Source of the DNA: Azospirillum sp. 412522
GTDB lineage: Bacteria > Pseudomonadota > Alphaproteobacteria > Azospirillales > Azospirillaceae
Length of the DNA: 64,000 bases
Direction of reading: 5' to 3'
NCBI RefSeq assembly: GCF_019805165.1
Contig: NZ_RWIJ01000023.1
Location: 632-64,631, forward strand
Position numbers and translations under genes: made by a program. Under the pieces are notes generated by a model. The model saw nothing but the letters and a program-made list of their open reading frames with translations, did not search any database and was not told the origin of the DNA. Below are positions 1 to 8,164 of this stretch, in pieces. Position 1 is the stretch's first letter. Each line of letters opens with the position of its first letter.

Positions 1-45
1 CTCATAACCTGAAGGCCGCAGGTTCAAATCCTGCCCCCGCAACCA
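1..45 (+). tRNA. Initiator tRNA-fMet, 3' part (5' end outside window)
   Basis: The window opens inside the anticodon loop, with CTCATAA giving anticodon CAT. The T arm GGTTCAAATCC and an acceptor strand ending CCCCCGCAACCA follow, with CCA encoded. The A just before the discriminator base and the C-rich acceptor match bacterial initiator tRNA rather than elongator tRNA-Met. About 30 bases of the 5' half are missing. Confidence 0.9.
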
Positions 46-49
46 AATT

Positions 50-81
50 AAGCCCGCCAAGCTCATGCTCGGCGGGCTTTT
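50..81 (+). terminator. Rho-independent terminator of the tRNA gene
   Basis: A perfect 9-bp stem, AAGCCCGCC with GGCGGGCTT, encloses a 12-nt loop and is followed by T residues. It starts a few bases after the tRNA CCA end. Confidence 0.85.
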
Positions 82-386
82 CGCTGTTCCGACCTTTGCC
101 TTCCCGTCTCCAGGACGCCAGCTGTCAAGGGATGGGCGCGGCGGGTTGCCCCGTCGGAAAATCGGCGACTCGATCAAGGACCGATCGACAAAACATGGGG
201 ACAGCTTTTCAGCGAACGCGCAAATCAACGGGTGCGCGAAATTAACGCCTCATAAACGCTTTTACAATGACCCTGTTTGAGACAAAAGCCAGACAGGTGG
301 AAGGTCGCCAAGCCGGGAAGGGGCTGGGGGGCAGTTTTCCTGTCGCGCGACCACGAGCCGTGTGCCGGCCTCCCCAGGAGACATAA
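82..386. other. Intergenic region upstream of the pilin gene
   Basis: About 300 bp without a convincing gene. It must hold the promoter of the pilin gene, but no clear sigma-70 or sigma-54 consensus could be picked out by eye. A ribosome-binding site AGGAGA (376-381) sits 5 nt before the pilin ATG, and an in-frame TAA (384-386) lies directly before that ATG, so the pilin cannot start further upstream. Confidence 0.6.
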
Positions 387-1046
387 ATGTTCAATATTTT
401 GACCGTCATTATTTCGGTCGCGCTCACGGCGGTGATGGGAGCCGCCGGTGTGTTCTATGTAGGTACAGCCTTCACCACCGCCGGTCCGAAGGCGGCCGCC
501 GTCGGCATCATCCAAGCGCTGTCGCAGGTTGATGCGGCCTGGACGCTGTATAGCAGCAACGGCAACACCACGACCCTCGGCGCAGCGGGCGCGACCTTGC
601 CGACCATGACCGGCGCCGCGACCCAGACCGACCTGATCAACACCGGCAATCTCGCCGCCGTGCCGACCGCCCCGACCATCGCCAGCACCTGGAACGGCGT
701 CGCCGGCGCCTACACGCTCGACCTGACCAACACCGCGACGGCGACCGGCGTCACCCAGTTCACCAGCTTCGCCAACGGCGGCATCTTCCTGGTGCTCGGT
801 ACCACGGCCCTGTCGCAGTGCACGGAAATCGCCCGTGCCGGCGGTCAGATCAGCGCCAGCGGCACGCTGGCCGCTCCCGGCACCGGCCTGACGCTGGCGG
901 TCGCCACCCCCGCCGCCTTCAACACCGCCTTCACCGGCTACAAGTTCGGCTGCGTCCAGATCACCACGGCCACCGCGGTGACCTTCAACAACGTGACCGG
1001 CATCGCCGGCGACAACAACAAGTACGTCGCCTACTACAAGTTCTAA
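387..1046 (+). CDS. Major type IVb pilin-like protein (PilS-like), leaderless
   Basis: A 219-residue protein whose first ~28 residues are one hydrophobic helix. It is followed by a small-residue-rich Ala/Thr/Gly domain with two cysteines in the C-terminal half that could form the usual pilin disulfide loop. The helix followed by an Ala-rich amphipathic stretch resembles PilS-type type IVb pilins. There is no charged leader, no Gly cleavage site and no Glu5, and an in-frame stop immediately precedes the ATG. AGGAGA stands 5 nt upstream. The gene has its own strong terminator, as expected for an abundant structural subunit, and heads a row of pilus assembly genes. Calling it the major pilin is inference from position, size and terminator. 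Confidence 0.7.
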   Translation: MFNILTVIISVALTAVMGAAGVFYVGTAFTTAGPKAAAVGIIQALSQVDAAWTLYSSNGNTTTLGAAGATLPTMTGAATQTDLINTGNLAAVPTAPTIASTWNGVAGAYTLDLTNTATATGVTQFTSFANGGIFLVLGTTALSQCTEIARAGGQISASGTLAAPGTGLTLAVATPAAFNTAFTGYKFGCVQITTATAVTFNNVTGIAGDNNKYVAYYKF

Positions 1047-1086
1047 GCGGCGTCGGAAGCCTTCCGTTCCCGATCTCCGACCAAAG

Positions 1087-1115
1087 CGCCCCGGCCCCCG
1101 CGGCCGGGGCGTTTT
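1087..1115 (+). terminator. Terminator after the pilin gene
   Basis: A 10-bp perfect stem, CGCCCCGGCC with GGCCGGGGCG, has a 5-nt loop and is followed by TTTT. It separates the pilin transcript from the assembly genes and would favour a higher level of pilin mRNA. Confidence 0.85.
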
Positions 1116-1199
1116 CGTGCCATTTTCGGGTGGCCGCGGCAACGAGATGGTCCGGGACCCGGCCGCGGGATAGAGTGAGCCCGATTTGGAGGCCGTGCC

Positions 1200-2864
1200 A
1201 TGACATCGCTGATCCTGATGGCCATCATGGCCATTTCGCTGGTGGCGACGACCGGCTACACCGCCTACACCATGGTCGACGCCTCGAACCGCATCAGCCA
1301 GGCGCAGCGCAGCGCCGCCGACATGCACCGGCTCGCGGCTCTGGTCGAGGCGAACCTGCGCGTGCTCGACAATGACGGAGTCGCCAGCCCGCCGGCGCCC
1401 GAGGATCCGCCATCCCGTCCGGCGACCGCGTCATCGGCAAAGACCCAGGCGGCGGGCGGCAAGGCCGCAGCCAAGGACCCGGCTCAACCGGCAGGCACCC
1501 TGCCACGCTGGCTGATGCCTGGTACCCGGACGCCTTGGGGAGCGGTCTACGGCTATTGCGTGTTCGCCCCTGCGGCGGATCGGGCGGCGGCACAACTTCG
1601 TACGGCCTCCTGGCCGGCGGGCGTGTCCAGCGGCGGCCGCAGCTATGTGGCGGCGGCTCCGGCCCCTTCGGCGGAACTAGCCCACGCCGGGGTGATCGCG
1701 GCGATCGTGGCGCCGCCGATCGGCTCGACGACCCTGCCGGACTGCGCTGCCCTGACCTTCCGCGACGGCCGGATCGAGGTTCCGGAGGGAAGCGCCGTCG
1801 CTATCACCCGCGGGGCCTCGGCCGATCTCGCCGCCATTGCCGCGTCCGCGACGGTCACGCGCCATGTCGCCCCGGCCGCGCAGGGCGATGCGACCGGCAC
1901 CAGCCCGGGCGACGCCATGACGCTGTCGGCCGCGCTGGGGCATTGGCAGGCGACCCGGCCGGCGACGATGGTCCTGCGCCTTGCACCCGGCCGGCACGAG
2001 CTTCCGGCGGCGCAGGTGCAGGCACTGGCCGCCGATCCGAACGGTGGCGGCCGGGCCTTGCGTCTGGTGCTGAGGGCGGAGGGCCCCGGCGTCGTGGTGG
2101 CGACCAACCCGCCGGATGTGGCGCTCCGGCTGCCGACCGACGTCCGGATCGAGAATATCGGCTTCGAGATGCCGGTGGAGGCGCAGCCCGGCACCCAGCT
2201 GACCCTGGTCGGCGACAATGCGATCTCCACCAACCGGGCCGCCGGGCTGCGGGTGGCGCATGCGCGGCTGGACGTCGCCGGCGGGCGGCTGACGGTGTCG
2301 GCTCCCGGCGGCGATGGCGTGCTGGTGGATGGCGGCACCGCCCTGTTCCGTGACGCGACGGTCGAGGTCACGGTCGGTGCCGGGCGCAGCGCGCTGGTGT
2401 CCTCGCTGGGCGCCGGTGTCACCTTCACGGCGGAGACGCGGCGCCCCCGGCTGCAGGTCCATGGGCGGGGACTGCCGATGGCGGCGCTGCGCAGCGGCGG
2501 CGGGCAGGCCATCCTCGACCGCACGGACGTCGCGGTCGACAACGGCACGCCTTTCGGCATCGTCATCGAGAACGGCCAGCTGGAGATGAAGTCCTCCGTC
2601 ATCGGCGGGCCGGCAGCGCGGCCAGGCAGCGCCGGAGTTCTCGATCTCGGCGGGTCGCATGCCGTGGCGGATCCGAACAGCCACATCTGGTCGGCACCGG
2701 GCGGCCGTTGCGCCCAGGGGGCGCTGTTTGCGCAACAAGCAGGCCAGCAGACGGCTCAGCAGGTGGTGGCGGGCGAGGGTGCGCGCGCCTTTTCCGGGGC
2801 TGCCGCGTCCGGTGCGGCCCTGCCGTCGGTCGCCAACCGTGCGAGCTGGACATGCCGGTCCTGA
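1200..2864 (+). CDS. Pilin-like protein with beta-helix domain (candidate PilV-like tip or minor pilin)
   Basis: 554 residues. An N-terminal hydrophobic helix (about residues 3-25) has no leader peptide and is followed by an amphipathic stretch. A Pro/Ala/Lys-rich linker covers about residues 60-100, and a large domain follows. From roughly residue 250 to 490 there are short repeating beta-strand patterns rich in G, V, D and N (for example GGDGVLVDGGTALFRDATV), as in right-handed beta-helix surface proteins. The start is supported by TTGGAGG (1186-1192) 7 nt before ATG. It lies between the pilin and the ATPase gene and overlaps the latter by 13 bp. By analogy with R64 PilV it could be an adhesive tip subunit. 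This function is inferred. Confidence 0.6.
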   Translation: MTSLILMAIMAISLVATTGYTAYTMVDASNRISQAQRSAADMHRLAALVEANLRVLDNDGVASPPAPEDPPSRPATASSAKTQAAGGKAAAKDPAQPAGTLPRWLMPGTRTPWGAVYGYCVFAPAADRAAAQLRTASWPAGVSSGGRSYVAAAPAPSAELAHAGVIAAIVAPPIGSTTLPDCAALTFRDGRIEVPEGSAVAITRGASADLAAIAASATVTRHVAPAAQGDATGTSPGDAMTLSAALGHWQATRPATMVLRLAPGRHELPAAQVQALAADPNGGGRALRLVLRAEGPGVVVATNPPDVALRLPTDVRIENIGFEMPVEAQPGTQLTLVGDNAISTNRAAGLRVAHARLDVAGGRLTVSAPGGDGVLVDGGTALFRDATVEVTVGAGRSALVSSLGAGVTFTAETRRPRLQVHGRGLPMAALRSGGGQAILDRTDVAVDNGTPFGIVIENGQLEMKSSVIGGPAARPGSAGVLDLGGSHAVADPNSHIWSAPGGRCAQGALFAQQAGQQTAQQVVAGEGARAFSGAAASGAALPSVANRASWTCRS

Positions 2865-4381
2865 AGCCTTCCGCCGCCTTCCGCGAGGAGCTGGCCGGCT
2901 ACCTGCTGCGCAAGGGGCTGGTGACCCGCGGCATCCTCGACGCCGCGATGGCGGAGCAGCGGGTGACCGGCGAAAGCCTGGGCGCCATCCTGGTGCGCAA
3001 CGGCTTCCTTGCCCGCGCCGACCTGGACGAGGCGAAGATCAGCCACGAGACCGCGCTGGAAACGCCGGAGGCGATGGGCGGCACGCCGATCCCGCTGCCG
3101 CTGCTGGAGCGCCACGCGATGATCGTCACCGGGCTCAGCGACGACGCGGTGCATGTGGCGACGCTGCATGACGAATCGGTGGCCGGCCGGGTGGCGGCCC
3201 GCTACTACCCCGGCCGGACGGTGCGCTTCAGCAGCTTCGTCCCCGACCAGTTCGACGAGTTCCTCGACCGCGTCCGCCGCGCCCAGGCCGGGCTGGAGGA
3301 CAGCGACCCGGTGGAGCAGCTGGTATCCCGCGCGGTGGAGGCCGGGGCATCGGACATCCATATCCTGCCGCGCCGCAAGACCTGCAGCATCTTCCTGCGG
3401 GTGGACGGCATCCGCCGCCTGATGGACGAGACGGCGGCCGGCGCCGCCGCCACCATCATCGCCCGGATCAAGGACCGTTCCGGCATGGATCTGGCGGAGC
3501 GCCGGCTGCCGCAGGAGGGCCGCTTCGAGGTCGAGCATCGCGGGCGCCCGGTCGATCTGCGCGTGACCACCGTCCCGTCGGTGGACGGCGAGATCATCGT
3601 CATGCGCATCCTGGATGTCGAGCGGGTGCAGCCGAACCTCGACAGGCTCGGCATCAGCCATGTCGGCGACTGGCGCCGGGCGGTGGACCGGCGCCACGGG
3701 CTTTGCCTCGTCTGCGGGCCTACCGGGTCGGGCAAGTCCACCACCCTGACCGCGACCGTGCGCGAGATGGACCGGCTGGGCCGCGCCATCTACAGCATCG
3801 AGGATCCGGTGGAATACCGCATGGCCTATACGGGGCAGGTGAACGTCAACCCGGCGGTGAAGCTCGACTTCGCGCGGGTCGTCCGCACCTTCATGCGCGC
3901 CGACCCCGACGTGATCGTGCTGGGCGAGGTGCGCGACGAGGAGACCGCGCAGATCGCGGTGCGGGCGGCCGACACCGGCCACATGGTGCTGACCACCCTG
4001 CACACCGGATCGGTGAACGGGGCGATCGACCGGCTGCGCCATCTCGGCGTTCCGGCCCACGACATCAAGTCGCTGCTGCGCGGCGTGCTGGTGCAGTCGC
4101 TGGTCCGCAAGATCTGCCGGGCCTGCCACGGCGCCGGCTGCGCGGCTTGCGGCAATGCCGGCTATGCCGGGCGGACGGCGGTCAGCGAATGCGCGGTGTT
4201 CGACGATCCCGCCGCGGTGGTCGCGGCAGCGAGAGGCGCTCGGACCTGGCCGTCGCTGTACGAGGATGCAGTCGCCAAGTTCCATGCAGGCGTCACCACG
4301 GCGGCCGAGCTGCGCCGGGTCTTCGGCAGCGAGGCAAGTGCCGTGGAGCAACGCATGCCGGCGCCGCGGCCGAAAAAGTGA
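2852..4381 (+). CDS. Type IVb pilus assembly ATPase (GspE/PilQ/PilB family)
   Basis: About 509 residues, a cytoplasmic hexameric ATPase that drives pilus extension. The N-terminal ~100 residues look like a GspE-N/MshEN domain (KGLVTRGILDAAMAEQRVTG). The core has Walker A GPTGSGKS at about residue 289, Walker B VIVLGEVRDEE at about 353 and the His box TTLHTGS. Near residue 422 is a compressed tetracysteine zinc site, C-x2-C-x3-C-x2-C, followed by GYAGRTAVSE, which marks assembly ATPases rather than the retraction ATPase PilT. The start at 2852 lies inside the end of the preceding gene and begins where homology starts. An earlier in-frame ATG at 2708 would add 48 unrelated residues. Confidence 0.92.
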   Translation: MPVLKPSAAFREELAGYLLRKGLVTRGILDAAMAEQRVTGESLGAILVRNGFLARADLDEAKISHETALETPEAMGGTPIPLPLLERHAMIVTGLSDDAVHVATLHDESVAGRVAARYYPGRTVRFSSFVPDQFDEFLDRVRRAQAGLEDSDPVEQLVSRAVEAGASDIHILPRRKTCSIFLRVDGIRRLMDETAAGAAATIIARIKDRSGMDLAERRLPQEGRFEVEHRGRPVDLRVTTVPSVDGEIIVMRILDVERVQPNLDRLGISHVGDWRRAVDRRHGLCLVCGPTGSGKSTTLTATVREMDRLGRAIYSIEDPVEYRMAYTGQVNVNPAVKLDFARVVRTFMRADPDVIVLGEVRDEETAQIAVRAADTGHMVLTTLHTGSVNGAIDRLRHLGVPAHDIKSLLRGVLVQSLVRKICRACHGAGCAACGNAGYAGRTAVSECAVFDDPAAVVAAARGARTWPSLYEDAVAKFHAGVTTAAELRRVFGSEASAVEQRMPAPRPKK

Positions 4382-4424
4382 GGCCGAAGGCGTGAAAGGC
4401 TGTGAGATTTCAGGGGGGCTTCCC

Positions 4425-4516
4425 GGCCGTCATCCCCGCGAAGGCGGGGATCCAGGCGTCTCCGTGTCTGCACCCTTGAGTTTGCTGGATTCCCGCTTTC
4501 GCGGGAATGACGGCCG
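4425..4516. repeat. REP-like inverted repeat element
   Basis: GGCCGTCATCCCCGCGAAGG at 4425 and a complementary arm ending CGCGGGAATGACGGCC at 4516 form a long imperfect palindrome. Each arm also has its own internal hairpin (CCCCGC-GAAG-GCGGGG and TCCCGC-TTTC-GCGGGA). This is the CGTCATCCCCGC type of dispersed palindrome common in proteobacterial genomes. It lies between the ATPase and minor pilin genes. Confidence 0.75.
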
Positions 4517-4594
4517 AGGAGAACTCGTGATCGGAGAAGATGCGACGCGCCTCAAGCCCCATGGAATTTCGCAAGCTCCGAGATCCATCAAGCG

Positions 4595-5062
4595 ATGAAC
4601 ATCATCCAGGCGATTTTCGCCCTTGCCCTGATGGGCATGGTGGTCGCGGGCGGCATCCAGTACGTCAACCCGTCGGCGATGACGAAGAGCCGGGTTGCTT
4701 CGCAGGCGGACGCCGGATTTTCCATGCTGGAGGGCGCCTATCGCAGCCGGCAGGCCAGCGGTGCCGCAACGCCGGCCGCCGACGGATGGCAGGCCGCGCT
4801 GTTCCCGGCCTTCGGCACGATGCCGTCGGCGGTGTCGGGGCTGTCCTGGTCCTATGGCGTGCAGGCGGAGGGGAACTGGTTCTGCCTGTCCGGGCCGCTG
4901 TCAGGTGCTTCTGCCGGCGATCCGGTGACGGGAGCGCTGACCTCCCTCGCCACCCGGCGGCCGGAGGGGCTGTACGAGGTGACGCGCAGCTGCGGCGGGG
5001 CGGGGGGAGAGCCGGCGGGAACCGTCGCCGCCACTCTGTGGATGCAGCGAGCGGCGCGCTGA
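4595..5062 (+). CDS. Minor pilin-like protein
   Basis: 155 residues with a hydrophobic helix that begins almost at the initiator Met (MNIIQAIFALALMGMVVAGG) and then an amphipathic Ala/Ser stretch. This has the same architecture as the pilin at 387 and again lacks a cleavable leader and Glu5. Two Cys in the C-terminal half (FCLSG and RSCGG) could pair. It lies between the pilus ATPase and the PilO-like gene in the same orientation. The ribosome-binding site is weak. The assignment rests on N-terminal architecture and position. No specific family was recognised. Confidence 0.6.
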   Translation: MNIIQAIFALALMGMVVAGGIQYVNPSAMTKSRVASQADAGFSMLEGAYRSRQASGAATPAADGWQAALFPAFGTMPSAVSGLSWSYGVQAEGNWFCLSGPLSGASAGDPVTGALTSLATRRPEGLYEVTRSCGGAGGEPAGTVAATLWMQRAAR

Positions 5063-5223
5063 AAGGCGGTTTCGGCCCTGTTTGCGCCAAACTTGTTTCG
5101 GCTCCGGCCATTGACCGTGGGCCGCCGGCGGGCATAGACATGCTGCGGCGTCCTGTCCATGCGTGGTAGCTTGGGTGGAGTGCCGCCACCTCTTTCGGGC
5201 GAGTCGGGAAGGCAGGGGCGTTC

Positions 5224-5958
5224 TTGGGCAACGGCGGTCTCGCGACCAACGTCATGTACGGCTTTCTGGAAGGCGTGGAGCGCCGCGACGCCCTCGCCTA
5301 TGCGCGGTCGTTCGCCCGCAGGACGGTGGGAAGCTCCGAACGCTGCTGGTACGCGGTCGAGCCGCTGTGGACCGGCTTCCTCTATGAAATTCACGAGGGC
5401 GGCCCCGGCCGCTCGTTCCTGCCCGATCTGGTGACGGAACTCGACGCCAATCCCGGCGGAATCGCGCTGGTGCCGTCGGGGCGGCGGGTGTTCGAACTGA
5501 CGGTGCGCAACGGGCGTCCGGTCGGCGGCCTGCTTCCCGAGGCCAAGAGCCGGCAGGTCCAGCTTCAGATGGCGGCGATCCGGCCGACGGTGCCGGTCGA
5601 CGGCAAGGCCTATGGCGTGATGATCCCGCCCTGGGTGACCGCCGATCAGGTCCGGCTGCGCACCATCCGGGCGACCCGGCGGATGCGGCGGGTGGCGGTT
5701 CCGGTCTCGGTGCCGCTGGCGCTGTCCTCGGTCGGCTTCGCCGCCGGTCTGGGGCTGCTGACCACCGGCGGCGGGCTGTATTACTGGTCGCCCCACCGGG
5801 TGCCGCAGCCGCAGGCCCTGACCCTGGAGCAGATGCCGCACCGCCAGTGGGAGGCGGCGCTGGCCGCCATCGGCCCCGACAATTACGTCAGCAAGCTGGA
5901 ATACCGCGACGGCAAATGGACCATCGAGATTGCGGGCCAGAATGCGGGTGCCCGCTGA
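5224..5958 (+). CDS. Bitopic membrane protein of the pilus locus (PilO/PilL-like position)
   Basis: 244 residues. About 160 N-terminal soluble residues are followed by basic residues (RATRRMRR), one membrane span (about 163-190) and a short C-terminal domain of ~55 residues. This topology, cytoplasmic domain then transmembrane then small periplasmic domain, fits an inner-membrane alignment component, and the gene occupies the place of pilO in R64-type loci. No clear sequence motif was recognised, so the role is inferred from context. The start is probably TTG at 5224, preceded by GGCAGGGG; ATG at 5254 is an alternative. The stop overlaps the next reading frame (TGATG at 5956-5960). Confidence 0.5.
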   Translation: MGNGGLATNVMYGFLEGVERRDALAYARSFARRTVGSSERCWYAVEPLWTGFLYEIHEGGPGRSFLPDLVTELDANPGGIALVPSGRRVFELTVRNGRPVGGLLPEAKSRQVQLQMAAIRPTVPVDGKAYGVMIPPWVTADQVRLRTIRATRRMRRVAVPVSVPLALSSVGFAAGLGLLTTGGGLYYWSPHRVPQPQALTLEQMPHRQWEAALAAIGPDNYVSKLEYRDGKWTIEIAGQNAGAR

Positions 5959-6047
5959 TGCCGCGGGGAGCCGCGAATTTACCCATTCTCAAGCATAGCG
6001 CTGGGAGTATTGCCGCCGGACCGGATGGTCGCAACCAGCGGGCGGGA

Positions 6048-6632
6048 ATGATGGCGGACCGGGTTTCCGGAATGATCGGGCAAATGACGGGGGCGGCCTT
6101 GCTGGCGGCGCTGTCGGCCGGCCTGCTGCTCCCCGCCGCCGCGCTGGCGGAGGAAAGCCCCTTCCTGCCGCCGAAGGACCGTCAGGACAATCTGGAACGG
6201 CGTCTGCAACAGCGTATCGACACCGCCGTCTCCGGTCTGGAGGAGCGGGTCGCCAAGGCGATGGTCGATGCGCTTGAGGGTCGGGCTCTCGACGGACGGG
6301 CGCGCGACGGCGCCCTGCCGCGGGCGGTCGAGGATGCGTTGGCCCGCCGGATGGCGTCACCCGGCGGCGCCTCCCCCGCAGCCATGCCACCGGGCGGGCG
6401 CCGGCAGGGAGTCGCCTTGGCCGGCAGCCCGCCGGGTGCACCGCCGCTGCCGCCCTTGCCGAACATGCCGGCGCCCGGCATGACGGCGGCCGATCTGGTG
6501 CCGTCGGGCGCCACCTTCGTCGGCTGCCTCAACGGCAGCGCCTTTTTCCAGGACCGTGCCGGCACGCCGTTCCTGATCGACCCGCGTGCCTTCCCGGCGA
6601 CGGGCGGGGGACCCGCCACATGCGCAAGATGA
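6048..6632 (+). CDS. Periplasmic pilus-locus protein (PilP-like position)
   Basis: About 194 residues from the start chosen here. It has a signal peptide (hydrophobic stretch ending LLPAAALAEE), a charged helical segment (DRQDNLERRLQQRIDTAVSG) likely to form a coiled coil, a Pro/Gly-rich linker and a short C-terminal domain with two Cys. Its place directly before the secretin gene and its small periplasmic character recall PilP-type proteins that link the inner membrane platform to the secretin. This is inference and the sequence itself is not diagnostic. Alternative starts are 5958 (TGATG-coupled to the previous stop), 6051 and 6072. It overlaps the secretin start by 13 bp. Confidence 0.5.
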   Translation: MMADRVSGMIGQMTGAALLAALSAGLLLPAAALAEESPFLPPKDRQDNLERRLQQRIDTAVSGLEERVAKAMVDALEGRALDGRARDGALPRAVEDALARRMASPGGASPAAMPPGGRRQGVALAGSPPGAPPLPPLPNMPAPGMTAADLVPSGATFVGCLNGSAFFQDRAGTPFLIDPRAFPATGGGPATCAR

Positions 6633-8152
6633 CCGCCGCCCGCAAGGCCGGCTCCCGTGCCGCGGCCGTGCTGGGGCTGCTGGCGGCCGGTTCGCTGGCC
6701 GGCTGCTCCCTGCCGGAGGTGGGCGAACTGCCGAAGCGCGAGACCGTGGTCGCCGCCGCCGAACAGCGCCTGACCGAGGACAGCTCCCCGGCGGTGACCG
6801 AGGTGCCGGTGGGGCAGGGGATGCTGGTCGCCCAATCCCTGCGCCAGCCGCTGCCGGCCAGCCTCGCGGCGCGCCAGATCTCCGTCAGCTTCCCGTCGGG
6901 CGAGAACACGCTGGACCGGCTGACCAGCATGATGACCTATTCCGGCGTGCCGGTCGCCACCCGGTTCGAGGGCACCGACGGCGCCGCCATGCTGCGCCAG
7001 ACCCTGCCGGTCCGCGCCTTCACCGGCAGTTTCGTCGATCTGGCCGGGGTTCTGGAGACCGGCATGGGCGTGGTGACGTGGTGGCAGAACGGCACGCTGT
7101 TCCTCAGCAACCGCGACCGCTTCGCCTTCACCGTGCCGCAGAACCAGGCGGTCATCGATTCGGTGATGACCGACCTGAAGACGCTGGGCGCCACCGACAT
7201 CACCCAGTCCCTGCGCGGCGGGCAGGTGGTCTTCTCCGCCTCGCCTACCGTCTACCGCGAGGTGATACAGCCCTATATCGACCGGCTGCACCGCAACATG
7301 GCGATGGTCCGCATCCAGCTGGCGGTGGTCAGCCTGGGCCTGACCGACCAGTCGGCCAGCGGCTTCGACTGGAACGCGCTGGCCCTGCAGTTCAACCGGC
7401 TGCAATCGGGGACCACCACGACCACCACCGGGACGACGACGGTCAACGGCGGCCTTGGCGGCACGCTGTCGGCGGGCCAGGCGCCGATCTCCGTCAACAT
7501 CGCCAGCCCCGGCACCCTGCTGGGGGTCAGCGGCGTGTTCAACGTCGCCGGGGCCATCTCCTTCCTGTCGAAGTTCGGCAACACCGACACCCGCCAGAAC
7601 GTCGAGGTCCACACCCTGTCGGGGGCGGAGGTGACGCTGCGCAGCGGCCAGACCATCCCCTACGTCACCGGGGTCGGCGTCACCGCCGTCGGCGGGCTGG
7701 GAACCACCACCACCGCGACCGGGAACGCCGCGCTCAACTCGCCGGGGGTGGTGGGGTCGGCGCAGACCGGCACGGTGCAGACCGGGCTGACCATCAAGCT
7801 GACGCCGCATTTCGACGCCGACAACCAGATCGTCACCATCGACCTGAACCTGCTGCTGAACAATCTGATCGAGTTCCGCGACCTGAACGCCGGCAACCAG
7901 GTCGGCATCCTGACCCAGCCGGTGACGCAGGAGCAGGCGCTGAACGACATCGTCCGGGTGGTCGCCGGCAACACGGTGGTGCTGGGCGGCCTGCAGACCG
8001 ACAGCCGCGGCTTCAGCGGCAACCAGCCGACGGTGACCCGCGGGGCGATCGACAAGGGGGTGATCGGCAAGCAGGCGCAGGACATCAGCAAGGACGCGCT
8101 TTTCCTGATCCTGCGGCCGACCGTGACGGTCTTCCGTCCGGCGGCGCGCTGA
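6620..8152 (+). CDS. pilN: PilN-family type IVb pilus secretin (outer-membrane lipoprotein)
   Basis: 510 residues. A lipoprotein signal with lipobox LAGC puts the lipidated Cys at 29. The N-terminal domains are followed by a Thr-rich low-complexity loop (about residues 268-285). The C-terminal secretin domain shows VRVVAGNTVVLGGLQTDS and a final LFLILRPTVTVF, the typical last strands of the secretin barrel. A lipidated secretin without a separate pilotin is the PilN/BfpB arrangement of type IVb pili. It forms the outer-membrane gate through which the pilus emerges. It overlaps the preceding gene by 13 bp and is 12 bp from the next, so translation is probably coupled. Confidence 0.92.
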   Translation: MRKMTAARKAGSRAAAVLGLLAAGSLAGCSLPEVGELPKRETVVAAAEQRLTEDSSPAVTEVPVGQGMLVAQSLRQPLPASLAARQISVSFPSGENTLDRLTSMMTYSGVPVATRFEGTDGAAMLRQTLPVRAFTGSFVDLAGVLETGMGVVTWWQNGTLFLSNRDRFAFTVPQNQAVIDSVMTDLKTLGATDITQSLRGGQVVFSASPTVYREVIQPYIDRLHRNMAMVRIQLAVVSLGLTDQSASGFDWNALALQFNRLQSGTTTTTTGTTTVNGGLGGTLSAGQAPISVNIASPGTLLGVSGVFNVAGAISFLSKFGNTDTRQNVEVHTLSGAEVTLRSGQTIPYVTGVGVTAVGGLGTTTTATGNAALNSPGVVGSAQTGTVQTGLTIKLTPHFDADNQIVTIDLNLLLNNLIEFRDLNAGNQVGILTQPVTQEQALNDIVRVVAGNTVVLGGLQTDSRGFSGNQPTVTRGAIDKGVIGKQAQDISKDALFLILRPTVTVFRPAAR

Positions 8153-8164
8153 CGGACGGCGGCG

